64,000 nucleotides of DNA from DATMER01 sp963741305 (GTDB lineage Bacteria; Acidobacteriota; Thermoanaerobaculia; Multivoradales; UBA5704), in the NCBI GenBank assembly GCA_963741305.1, contig CAVUHL010000003.1:3844001-3908000 (forward strand). The letters are read 5' to 3'. A program made the translations under genes and the position numbers. The notes under the pieces were generated by a model. It searched no databases, was not told the DNA's origin, and saw only the letters and a list, made by a program, of their open reading frames with translations. Positions within the stretch are counted from its first letter, which is position 1; each line of letters starts with the position of its first letter. Positions 32,063 to 44,987 of the stretch are shown in pieces.

Positions 32063-34920
32063 CGACCCGACTCACCCAAGAGGCCTTGGAGCGCCACCTC
32101 TGGTCAGCAGCCGACATCCTCCGCGGCTCGATCGACAGCAGCGACTCCAAGAAGTACATCCTAAGCCTGCTTTTCCTGAAGCGGCTCTCGGACCGTTTCG
32201 AGGAAGAGTCCGAGACAGTCCGCGCCGAAGGCGGCAACCCTGAAGATCCGGACGAGCACCAGTTCCACGTGCCTCCTGTGGCGCGCTGGCAGCGACTTGA
32301 AAAGGTTGTCTTGAATATCGGCGAGGAGCTGAACAAGGCAATGGCTGCCTTGGAGCAGAGCAATCCTAAACTGGAAGGCATCCTCTATAGCCTCGATTTC
32401 AACGACGGCTACAAGCTAGGGGGCATTCGGCAACGTGACCAGATATTGGGCAACCTCGTCCACCTGTTCTCGGGAATTGACTTGCGCAACGCAAATCTCT
32501 CAGAGGCGGGAATACTCGGCCGCGCCTGTGAGTATCTGATTGCGCGATTCGCTGGCGATCCAGGCAGAGGAGGAGAGTTCTTTACCCCCCACGCATTGTC
32601 TCGCCTGATGGTGGAAATCCTCCAGCCGCGGGAGGGGTTGCGGATCTGCGATCCTGCCTGTGGTTCCGGCGGCTTACTTATACAGTGCGCTGATTACATC
32701 CAGCGGCAGGGCGGCAACCCTCGAAACCTCAGCCTCTACGGCCAAGAGAAGAATCTGGAGACCTGGACGCTTTCCAAGATGAACATGCTCCTCAACGAGC
32801 TGGAGCACGAGATCAAGAAGGGTGACTTGATTCGAGATCCTAAGCTCCTTGAGCATGGCGAGCTGATGCTATTCGATATCACTTTGTCCAATCCTCCAAT
32901 GTCCGTATCCAATTGGGGGATCGACGTTGCGGCTCATGACCCATGGAGGAGGTTCCGTTTCGGGATGCCCCCTCCCGGGAATGGTGACTTCGCTTTCATC
33001 CAACATATGATCGCAACACTAACCCCGGGAGGACGAATGGCAGCTTTGATCGCTCAAGGAATCCTTTTCCGTGGGCGAAGCGAAGCCGACATTCGGCGCC
33101 AGCTAATCGAGAGCGACCTGATCGAGTCTGTGATTGCCCTGCCTTCCGGAGTCCTCTCACACACTACAGTTCCACCCGCTATTCTCGTGATCAACCGTGC
33201 AAAATCTCCCGAACGACGAGGGCAGATCTTCTTCGTCGATGCATCCGGAGATGTCGAGCATACCCGAAGGGCTTCGATGCGGAAGCTCCATCATCTCGCC
33301 AGCATTCCGGCGATTGTCAATGAGTTCCGCGAGCACGATGGATACTCGAAGTCCGTCTCTATTGACGAAGTAGCCAGCAATGGCTATAACCTGAGACCAG
33401 GAACCTACTTCGTCAAGTCTCAGTCAGGTGAGCGCTTAGATCGTATCGCAGAGATTCTGCAGAGCCGTGTGCGGCAAGATTCAAGCTCAGATTCACCCGA
33501 GATCCCAGTTATTCAGGGGAGAGACTTGGGGGTACGCAACCTCACACCTGATGACCTAGCCCGTTGGCAACCTTCCGACCTGTCCCGAGCGATCTTCGTC
33601 CAAGAAGGAGATGTCCTGATTCAGAGGATAGGAGACAGACCCAAGGCTGCGCTTGCCAACGCAGCCCTCGATCGCACCCTGGCCAGCGATACTGTATTCA
33701 TAATTCGCCTGCGAAGCGAACACCGCGCCAGAGGGCCCTACCTGGTAGGTTTCCTGAACTCGCCAGCAGGTCAGAAGCGGCTTGCAAGTGTTCGGACTTC
33801 ATCAGTGATCCCATCTCTTAGCATTAAGAATGTGCGAGGGCTCAGGGTCCCCTTATCCGATCCGAGTCTCCTAGGTCTCTTCGGGCGCGTGCAGGGGCTT
33901 GAGGATGGCCTATACGACCGCTTTCAGCGTGTTTTGAATCTCCGGTCGAGGATATTCGAAGCGCAAGATACTACGAGCGTCGAAGCCGAAGTCCGACAAT
34001 TGAGCCTGGAAACTGAGGTAATCAAGGAGAGCGTTGAACGGTCGGAGGATCTCGATTTTCAAATCCGGAACTTTTACCCCCATATGGTCGCCTATGGTTA
34101 CCGCCGCACGTCTTCTATTTTTGATCCTGAGAAAAGGTATCGGCAGCTACTCGCTGTCCTTGATGCGCTACTTCCCTTCCTTGGTTCAGTTGGGTTAGCT
34201 CTAGCTACTTCACTCGCAAGACCCCCGCATTTGGAGACTCACCAGTTAGGCCGAGAACAACTCACGAAGATTTGGCAGGGGGGCGCCTCGCTGGGTCATT
34301 GGGCGGCTGTTTGCCGCAACAGCGCCAAGTTGCTTAGGGACCATAAGGATGTACCTGCCAGCAGAGCATTCGCCGACATGTGGAGCAAGCGACTGGATAA
34401 GACGATTGGAGACCTAATCAAGCAGCGGAATGACAACGCGCATCGACCGAAGGTTTGGTCGAAGAGGGAGTTTGAGTCGAGGGCAAGCAGTCTCCAAAGC
34501 CAGATTGAAGAAGTGATCAAGGAAAGCCTCTTCTTCGTTCAGCACCCAATTCGCTTGGTAGAGAGCATTTCTGCGCCCTGGAGAGAGGGTGTCGTTCTGA
34601 ATACTTTCTCTTACAGCGGGGATCACCCGAGCCTGCGAAGAGAGCAGATCAAGTATCAAGTAGCTCTTACTGAGGGCCACCTTTATCTGGAGCTCGCTCC
34701 TGGCTCCTGGTTGTCGCTCTATCCGCTTCTAAGCGTAGAGGAGCTCGGAGGTGAGCGCCGCACCTATACCATCGATAAGATAGGAGAACCGCAACGGATA
34801 TTCCTGCGTTCACTAGAGGACGGTAAAGAGGTTACGTCCGCCCATCTGGATGATGTGGGTAAGGACTTCTGGTTTTGGTTTGACAGTGTGTATAAGGAGT
34901 CCCATGTCCACGAAGCGTGA
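32059..34920 (+). CDS. Duplicated HsdM-like protein fused to a recognition segment and HEPN-like region
   Basis: 953 residues. Residues 1-420 match the HsdM encoded next door: HLWSAADILRGSIDSSDSKK and DPACGSGG (198-205). Motif IV is NPPM (278-281) instead of NPPF/Y, so methyl transfer may be impaired. Residues about 480-600 look like one HsdS target-recognition domain (EIPVIQGRDLGVRNL ... IPSLSIKNVRGLRVPL). Residues about 690-820 are helical with RNDNAH (R790-H795), an RX4H motif as in HEPN RNases. A beta-containing tail of unknown type ends the protein. G+C is about 50-55%, well below the flanks. It could be a defence sensor, a second modification subunit, or an orphan methylase. Confidence 0.75.
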   Translation: MTTRLTQEALERHLWSAADILRGSIDSSDSKKYILSLLFLKRLSDRFEEESETVRAEGGNPEDPDEHQFHVPPVARWQRLEKVVLNIGEELNKAMAALEQSNPKLEGILYSLDFNDGYKLGGIRQRDQILGNLVHLFSGIDLRNANLSEAGILGRACEYLIARFAGDPGRGGEFFTPHALSRLMVEILQPREGLRICDPACGSGGLLIQCADYIQRQGGNPRNLSLYGQEKNLETWTLSKMNMLLNELEHEIKKGDLIRDPKLLEHGELMLFDITLSNPPMSVSNWGIDVAAHDPWRRFRFGMPPPGNGDFAFIQHMIATLTPGGRMAALIAQGILFRGRSEADIRRQLIESDLIESVIALPSGVLSHTTVPPAILVINRAKSPERRGQIFFVDASGDVEHTRRASMRKLHHLASIPAIVNEFREHDGYSKSVSIDEVASNGYNLRPGTYFVKSQSGERLDRIAEILQSRVRQDSSSDSPEIPVIQGRDLGVRNLTPDDLARWQPSDLSRAIFVQEGDVLIQRIGDRPKAALANAALDRTLASDTVFIIRLRSEHRARGPYLVGFLNSPAGQKRLASVRTSSVIPSLSIKNVRGLRVPLSDPSLLGLFGRVQGLEDGLYDRFQRVLNLRSRIFEAQDTTSVEAEVRQLSLETEVIKESVERSEDLDFQIRNFYPHMVAYGYRRTSSIFDPEKRYRQLLAVLDALLPFLGSVGLALATSLARPPHLETHQLGREQLTKIWQGGASLGHWAAVCRNSAKLLRDHKDVPASRAFADMWSKRLDKTIGDLIKQRNDNAHRPKVWSKREFESRASSLQSQIEEVIKESLFFVQHPIRLVESISAPWREGVVLNTFSYSGDHPSLRREQIKYQVALTEGHLYLELAPGSWLSLYPLLSVEELGGERRTYTIDKIGEPQRIFLRSLEDGKEVTSAHLDDVGKDFWFWFDSVYKESHVHEA

Positions 34921-36745
34921 CGTTCTGGAACACTTGAAACGGGACGAGCTCCTAGCTGCCGCCGACCGCCTCGGCGTGGAGGTGAGTGATCGCCGAGTTC
35001 GCACTGTGCTCCTCGATACCCTATCCAGCTCGCGGAAGGCCGGGTTGGCCGGCATCTTGGAAGATCTGTCCCGCGTGCGGCTCAAGGAGATCTGCCGCTC
35101 CCTGAAGCTGGACGACTACGGCCGCGAGAAAGCCGTCCTCATTGCCCGGCTGGCGGGGCGAGATGGCCATGCCCCCTCTCCGAAGCCCGCCCCGAAAGCT
35201 GAGCCGCAAGCCGCACCACCGTCACCCCGCAACGCCCGCTCCTCTCCAGTTCCGGCACAGGGGAAGCTCTCCCGGGAGGCTCTGGAGCGCCATCTCTGGT
35301 CCGCAGCGGACATCCTCCGAGGCTCGATTGACAGCAGCGACTACAAGAACTACATCCTCGGCCTGCTCTTCCTTAAGCGCCTCTCGGACCGTTTCGAGGA
35401 GGAATGCGAGATTGTCCGCGCCGAGGGCGGCGACCCGGAGGACCCGGACGAGCACCAGTTCTACGTCCCTCCTGCAGCACGATGGGAGCGGATCGGCACG
35501 GTGGCCTCAAACATCGGCGAGCAGTTGAACCGGGCCACGGAGGCCCTCGAGGAGAAGAATCCCAAGCTGGAGGGGGTCCTCCATGGGATCGACTACAACG
35601 ACGAGCGCAAACTCGGAGATATCAAGCAGCGCGACCAGGTGCTCGGGGACCTCATCGTGCATTTCTCGGAGATCAACCTTCGCAACGACCACCTCTCCGA
35701 GCCGGACATGCTGGGTCGCGCCTACGAATACCTCATCGAGCGCTTTGCGGACGACGCCGGCAAGAAGGGCGGCGAGTTCTACACCCCGCACCAAGTGGTC
35801 CGCCTAATGGTGGAAATCCTCCAGCCGAGGGAAGGGATGCGAATCTGCGACCCGACCTGCGGCTCGGGCGGCATGCTCATCCAATGCGCGCAGCATATCC
35901 AGCGCAACGGCGGCGATCCCAGGAACCTGAGTCTCTACGGACAGGAGAAGAACCTGGGTACTTGGGCGATCTGCAAAATGAACATGCTCCTCCATGGGCT
36001 GGAACACGAGATCATGAAGGGCGACACGATCCGCGAGCCCAAGCTCCTCGACGCGGACGGCAACCTTCGACAGTTCAATCTCGTCATCGCCAATCCGCCC
36101 TTCTCGCTCGACAATTGGGGTCGGGATGCGGCGGAGAACGATTCCTTTCGGAGGTTCCAGTTCGGGTTGCCGCCGAAGAGCAAGGGGGATCTAGCCTTCG
36201 TTCAGCACATGCTCGCCGTCCTCCACCCGCAAGGGCGGATGGCGGTGGTGATGCCGCACGGCATTCTATTTCGGGGCGGGAGCGAGGGAGAGATTCGAAA
36301 GCGGCTTGTGGAGGAGGATTTGATCGAGGGGATCATCGGCTTGACGCCGAGACTTTTCTTCGGTTCGGACATTCCTACAACGATAGTGGTTATGAACCGA
36401 AATAAGCCACTGGAGCGCCGAGGCCGCATACTTCTGATGGATGCCTCGGAAGAGTTCACGGAAGGCCTGAATCAGAGCACCCTTACCACCAATAATATAG
36501 TGCGGATTGTCACTACCTTCAATCGATTTGAAACCGAGGGGGGCTTCTGCAGTCTCACAACGCTTGAAGAGGTCGCAGCCAACGATTTCAATCTGAATCT
36601 GACACGCTACCTTGCACAATCTCAAGGTGCCGACGGCATCGACGTCGTTTCCGCCCTGAAGAGCCTACGTGCCGCAGAGGTGACACGTGACAGTGCTGCA
36701 GTAACGCTGAACCGCTATCTGCGTGAGCTCGGCCATGACGCCTGA
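34904..36745 (+). CDS. hsdM: Type I restriction-modification methylase HsdM with SAP-like N-terminus
   Basis: 613 residues. It begins with a SAP-like helical segment (RLKEICRSLKLDDYGREKAVLIARLAG, about 50-80) and a short linker. The N6-adenine methylase proper follows: HsdM N-terminal helices (HLWSAADILRGSIDSSDYKN), DPTCGSGG (316-323) for SAM and NPPF (397-400) for the target base. ATG 34904, with AAGGAG nine bases before, is preferred over an in-frame ATG at 34850. Start and previous gene end overlap by 17 bases. It pairs with HsdS to methylate, and with HsdR to restrict. Confidence 0.95.
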   Translation: MSTKRDVLEHLKRDELLAAADRLGVEVSDRRVRTVLLDTLSSSRKAGLAGILEDLSRVRLKEICRSLKLDDYGREKAVLIARLAGRDGHAPSPKPAPKAEPQAAPPSPRNARSSPVPAQGKLSREALERHLWSAADILRGSIDSSDYKNYILGLLFLKRLSDRFEEECEIVRAEGGDPEDPDEHQFYVPPAARWERIGTVASNIGEQLNRATEALEEKNPKLEGVLHGIDYNDERKLGDIKQRDQVLGDLIVHFSEINLRNDHLSEPDMLGRAYEYLIERFADDAGKKGGEFYTPHQVVRLMVEILQPREGMRICDPTCGSGGMLIQCAQHIQRNGGDPRNLSLYGQEKNLGTWAICKMNMLLHGLEHEIMKGDTIREPKLLDADGNLRQFNLVIANPPFSLDNWGRDAAENDSFRRFQFGLPPKSKGDLAFVQHMLAVLHPQGRMAVVMPHGILFRGGSEGEIRKRLVEEDLIEGIIGLTPRLFFGSDIPTTIVVMNRNKPLERRGRILLMDASEEFTEGLNQSTLTTNNIVRIVTTFNRFETEGGFCSLTTLEEVAANDFNLNLTRYLAQSQGADGIDVVSALKSLRAAEVTRDSAAVTLNRYLRELGHDA

Positions 36746-38002
36746 CCGCTTCGCTGCCATGGAGCAGAGGCAGGTTGGCAGCGTCCCGGAAGGTTGGCGC
36801 TCCGTTCGGCTTGGCGAATTGTTTGAGCAGATTGTCGACACGGGTCATTCAGACGACCTGCCTGTACTCTCCGTGACCCTGGACAGGGGCGTGATCCCTC
36901 GCGCCTCTCTGGACAGAAGGTTGGAGCGAGAGGTCGCCCGGCCGCAGTATTTGAGAGCATGTCCCGGAGACATCGCCTACAACACGATGCGTATGTGGCA
37001 GGGCGGAAGCGGACTCGTGCGCGAAGAGGGCTATCTCAGTCCCGCTTACACGATCTGCCGAGCCCAGCCTGGAGAAGACCCTGAATTCTGGGCCTTTGCA
37101 TTCAAATCTGAGGCGATGGTCCGTGCCTTCCGAGCCCACTCGCAGGGCTTTGCAAAAGATCGTTACCGGCTTTACTTTCAGCACTTCGCCACAGTGCCCG
37201 CACTGCAGCCTCCTCTTCCCGAACAACGCAAGATAGCCACCTTTCTAGCCCAGGTAGATGAGACAATCGAGAAGTCCGATTTAGTCATTCGCCGATTAGC
37301 CGATCTCAAGAGGTCGGCTACTGAAAGTCTTATGACCAAAGGCTTGCCTGGCCTACATAAGGTATTTCGGTCAACGGCGGCTGGAACGGTACCCCTCGAT
37401 TGGGAGATCAAGCTGATTCGAGATACTTTCGTTGTAGAACTCGGGAAAATGCTCAGCAAGATTGCACGGCGGGGTACCAACCCTAAGCCATACCTAAGAA
37501 ATGCCAACGTTCGATGGGGGAGCTTCGACCTAAGTGAGGTTCTTGAAATGGATTTCAATGAGAGAGAAATCGAACGTTTCAGGCTGGCGAAAGGAGATCT
37601 TCTCGTTTGCGAGGGTGGGGAGATTGGACGTTGCGCCGTATGGAAAGCGACAAACAGCGACTTTTATTACCAGAAAGCATTGCATCGCCTGCGGCCGAAG
37701 GGAGACTTGGTCCAAGCAAATTTTGCTCGACACTATTTTGAATTTAAATTCAGGTATGACAAATCGTTTGGTGGAAAAGCCGGTCTTTCCACCATAGCAC
37801 ATCTCCCGAAGGAACGTATTGAGGCGCTTCCAATTCCTATCCCGAGCAAGGATGAACAGGTGGGCATCGCGGCAATTCTAGACGGAATTGTCGATCTCGG
37901 TGAGGCGGAGACCGGAGTTCTAGAGAACCTAAAGAAACTCAAGTCCGCTCTCACCAACAGCCTTCTCACCGGCAAGATCCGAGTCACACCCGAGGAGGCT
38001 TC

Positions 38003-38006
<4 letters not shown>
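36735..38006 (+). CDS. hsdS: Type I specificity subunit HsdS
   Basis: 423 residues with two target-recognition domains (about 15-165 and 215-375). Each is followed by a conserved helical spacer (PLPEQRKIATFLAQVDETIEKSD and PSKDEQVGIAAILDGIVDLGEAE). It sets the bipartite DNA target. The second half has G+C near 45-52%, lower than hsdM and hsdR, as expected for exchange of recognition domains. The ATG at 36735 overlaps the hsdM stop; a GTG at 36723 and an ATG at 36771 are alternatives. Confidence 0.93.
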
Positions 38007-41043
<3,037 letters not shown>

Positions 41044-41047
<4 letters not shown>

Positions 41048-41784
41048 GGGGGACCGAACGCTCCGAGGTGCACTTCGGCCGGACGGCGATCCCCTACCGG
41101 ATCATCCGTGGCCGGCGGCAGAAGACCGTGGCCATCGCCATCGATCCGCTGGCCGGCGTGCTGCTGCGGGCGCCGGAGGCCACGCCGGTGGAGAGCCTTG
41201 ACGCCATCGTTCACAGAAAGGCGATCTGGATCCTGGAGCGGCTGCGCAAGCTGCGGGACCTTCCGCCGCCGCCCAGTCCGCGGCAGTTCGTCAGCGGAGA
41301 GACGTTCCTTTACTTGGGACGGCAACACAGGCTTCGGGTAGAGAAGGTGGCCGAGCCCGCCGGGAAGGTCCGGCTGCGGAGCGGCTGGCTAGTGGCTGAG
41401 GTTCCGGCGGTAATTCCGGACTCAGAGCGGCCGGCGCTGGTGCGCAAGCTTCTGGTGGCATGGTACCGGCGGCGTGCGGCAGAGAGGGTCCCGGAGAGGG
41501 CAAGCTGGTGGAGCGAGCGCCTGTCCATGCAGCCGGCGGGAGTCCTGATCCGTAGCCAGGAGAAGCGCTGGGCCTCCTGCGATCCGGCGGGCGTGCTGCG
41601 CTTCAACTGGCGGATCGTCCAGGCCTCCCCGCGCCTCCTCGACTATGTCGTCGTCCATGAGCTGATTCATCTCGTCCACTCCGGCCACACGACCGTCTAC
41701 TGGTCCGCCCTTGGCCAGGCCCTGCCCGATTACGAAGACCGGCGGGACGCGCTGCGCAAGATCGGCGCGCGGCTGGTGTGGTGA
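41044..41784 (+). CDS. YgjP-like zinc metallopeptidase
   Basis: 246 residues of the YgjP/DUF45 metallopeptidase family. HELIH (205-209) is the HExxH zinc motif. SQEKRWASCDPAGVLRFNWRIVQAS and SGHTTVYW provide the rest of the fold, including the third histidine ligand. It starts at an ATG overlapping the hsdR stop (ATGA). YgjP-like genes often travel with type I systems, possibly as proteases that remove or activate a subunit. That role is inferred. Confidence 0.9.
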
Positions 41785-42455
41785 AAACCGACAGCACGCC
41801 GAGGCTTGCCGCGCAAGGTTTCCAGAAGAGTGGGCAGACTTTCCGGACGATCCGGGAAACTTTCCCGAGAGGCTGGAAAGCTTTCCGGACGGTCGGGCAA
41901 CCTTTCCCGGTCAGCAGCAACGTTTCCAGGTCACCCGGGAAGGTTTCCGGGTCATCGCGCAAGCTCTCCAGGTCATCGAGGAAGGTTTCCCGGCCACTCC
42001 GCAAGCTTTCCAGGTCGCCGGGAAAGCTTTCCAGGTCATCTGGGAAGTTTTCCCGGCACCCCGCAAGGTTTCCCGGCCGTCGGGGAAGGTTTCCAGGTGA
42101 TCCCGCAAAGTTTCCAAGTCACCGGGAAGGTTTCCCGGTCACCCTGCAAGCTTTCCGGGTCATCGGGGAAGGTTTCCGGGTCGCCTCGCAAACTTTCCCG
42201 GTCAGCCCGCAACGTTTCCCGGTAGCCGGGAAAGTTTCCCGGGTCATCGGGAAACCTTCCCCGATCGTCCGGAAAGTTTCCCGGTCAGCGCGCAAGCTTG
42301 CCCGATCGTCCGGAAACCTTCCCCGGCGACCTCGCAAGCTTTCGCGGCCAAGAGTGAGATATCCAACTCGCTCGCGACAGCTCTGGAGTGAACCCTCCGT
42401 CTCGAAGGGAGCTCCAGATGAGGTTTTCCGCCTCTTTGCTTCGTTCTTCCTTTAA
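41781..42455 (+). CDS. Possible repeat-encoded protein (doubtful)
   Basis: A frame of 224 residues starts at a GTG overlapping the YgjP stop (GTGA) and stays open through the 21-bp repeat array and 106 bases beyond it. The peptide shows heptads such as KLSRSSG and KVSRSAR, but changes phase into RFPGDPA and TFPVSPQ forms because some repeat units are 20 bases long. The other plus frames are equally open. The start overlap and the extra open tail favour a gene; the loss of peptide phase argues against it. Confidence 0.25.
   Translation: MKTDSTPRLAAQGFQKSGQTFRTIRETFPRGWKAFRTVGQPFPVSSNVSRSPGKVSGSSRKLSRSSRKVSRPLRKLSRSPGKLSRSSGKFSRHPARFPGRRGRFPGDPAKFPSHREGFPVTLQAFRVIGEGFRVASQTFPVSPQRFPVAGKVSRVIGKPSPIVRKVSRSARKLARSSGNLPRRPRKLSRPRVRYPTRSRQLWSEPSVSKGAPDEVFRLFASFFL
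41815..42349. repeat. Array of about 26 imperfect 21-bp tandem repeats
   Basis: Each unit begins AAGSTTTCC (S = G or C), continues with a variable CGGTCATC-like part and ends in GGG, GGA or CGC. Most units are 21 bases and a few are 20 or 22. Where a unit ending in GGA or GGG meets the next, a palindrome GGAAAGCTTTCC or a near match forms, so the array holds a series of inverted-symmetry sites at two-helical-turn spacing. No spacers or constant repeats of the CRISPR kind are seen. It lies directly after the restriction operon and before the sigma-54 activator gene. Confidence 0.95.
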
Positions 42456-42471
42456 CAGTTGAGCTAGAAGC

Positions 42472-43902
<1,431 letters not shown>

Positions 43903-43980
43903 GCCCTCACCCCCCGGCCCCCTCTCCCGGTCCCTCACCGAGCCTGCGGCTCGGCCCATCCTCCCCGGGAGAGGGGGAGA
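43903..43980. repeat. Palindromic intergenic element related to the left-end repeat
   Basis: It starts with the same GCCCTCACCCC and GGCCCCCTCTCCCGG words as the element at 43-259. The outer arms CCCCCTCTCCCGG (43918-43930) and CCGGGAGAGGGGG (43965-43977) pair. An inner hairpin CCGAGCC-TGC-GGCTCGG (43938-43954) sits in the loop. It begins right at the stop of the sigma-54 activator gene and could end its transcript. Confidence 0.8.
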
Positions 43981-44048
43981 CTTGCTTGCCCAGGACTTAA
44001 ACATCCTCCCCATCTTCGCAAACTGTTGATTCTTCATGGTTTTGTGCG

Positions 44049-44064
44049 TGGCAACCCGGTTGCA
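44049..44064 (+). promoter_or_regulatory. Sigma-54 promoter of the eCIS operon
   Basis: TGGCAACCCGGTTGCA fits the -24/-12 consensus TGGCAC-N5-TTGCW. The GG (44050-44051) and GC (44062-44063) are separated by the required 10 bases. The expected transcription start is near 44075, and the first operon ATG is at 44111 with a GAGGAGG ribosome site between. An enhancer-binding protein is encoded just upstream. Confidence 0.7.
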
Positions 44065-44110
44065 CCAGGAGACGCCGTGCGCAAGAGCTTGCCAGCGGAG
44101 GAGGCCGAGG

Positions 44111-44377
44111 ATGTACGAGCTTTCTTTGCAGATCCTCTCCTACCTGGCGGACAACCCGGAGGCGAACGACACCGTGGAAGGGATCGAGCAATGGTGGCTG
44201 CTGGAGCAGCGGATCCACGAGCAGAGGGCCCGGGTCGAGAAGGCGCTGTCCGAGCTGTCCGCCGTGGGCCTGGTCTCCGCCAGCCGGGGAGTCGACGGCC
44301 GCGCGCGCTATCGCCTGGCCGCCGGCAGGGAGCCGGAGATCCGGGAGCTGCTCGCGGCGCGGGAGACAGGGGGATGA
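44111..44377 (+). CDS. Small winged-helix-like protein at the head of the eCIS operon
   Basis: 88 residues. MYELSLQILSYLADNPEANDTVEGIEQWWL, then QRARVEKALSELSAVGLVSASRGVDGRARYRLA, is a typical winged helix with a wing hairpin. It may be a local regulator or an assembly factor. The start at 44111 is chosen for its GGAGGAGGCC ribosome site; an in-frame ATG at 44036 lies upstream of the predicted transcript start. Similar short winged-helix proteins open several eCIS gene sets. Confidence 0.75.
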   Translation: MYELSLQILSYLADNPEANDTVEGIEQWWLLEQRIHEQRARVEKALSELSAVGLVSASRGVDGRARYRLAAGREPEIRELLAARETGG

Positions 44378-44381
44378 CTGC

Positions 44382-44987
44382 GTGAGCAGCTACGAGGTGC
44401 TCGCCGCGGTCAGCCGCAAGCTGCGCGACATCCTGTGGGACGAGATCAAGGTCGACCCCCAGGTGGGCCCCATCGTGGGGAGCCAGGCGGCGATCGTCTT
44501 CCTGAACCCTACCCAGACCGCCCGCGACTCCAGCAACAAGCTCTCCCTCTGGCTCTACCAGGTGGCCGAGAACGAGCACATGAAGAACCAGCCCATGCAG
44601 CGCGGCGCCGCGGCCGGCACCGAGCAATTCCCGCCCCTGGCCCTGAACCTCTTCTACCTGGTCACCCCCTTCGCGCCCACGGGCGAGGCCGACCACCTGC
44701 TGCTCGGCAAGACCATGCAGGTGCTCTACGACAACGCCACCGTCCTGCTGCGCGACTCCCTGGGCGGGATCGCCGAGGAGCTGCGGGTGATCCTCTGCCG
44801 TCTGACCCTGGAGGAGCTGACCCACATCTGGGAGGCGCTCCGCGAGCCTTACCGCCTGAGCGTCTGCTACCAGGTGCGGGTCACGCGCATCGAGTCCGAG
44901 CGCCTGGTCGGCAGTGCCCGCGTCGTGGAGAGCACTTCTCTGTACCAGGACAAGCCTCAGGACAAGGCGGGAGAAACTGTGGGATGA
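44382..44987 (+). CDS. DUF4255 tube/sheath terminator (Afp16/Pvc16-like)
   Basis: 201 residues from a GTG at 44382. The DUF4255 pattern is clear: FLNPTQTARDSSNKLSLWLYQVAENEHMKNQP, then LALNLFYLVTPFAPTGEADHLLLGKTMQVLYDN. In characterised eCIS (Afp16, Pvc16) this domain caps the tube end and fixes particle length. It overlaps the next gene by 4 bases. Confidence 0.9.
   Translation: MSSYEVLAAVSRKLRDILWDEIKVDPQVGPIVGSQAAIVFLNPTQTARDSSNKLSLWLYQVAENEHMKNQPMQRGAAAGTEQFPPLALNLFYLVTPFAPTGEADHLLLGKTMQVLYDNATVLLRDSLGGIAEELRVILCRLTLEELTHIWEALREPYRLSVCYQVRVTRIESERLVGSARVVESTSLYQDKPQDKAGETVG

Noticed and set aside
41815..42349. CRISPR array
   Set aside because: Units are contiguous, 20-22 bases long and degenerate throughout, with no alternation of constant repeat and unique spacer. 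No cas gene is seen.
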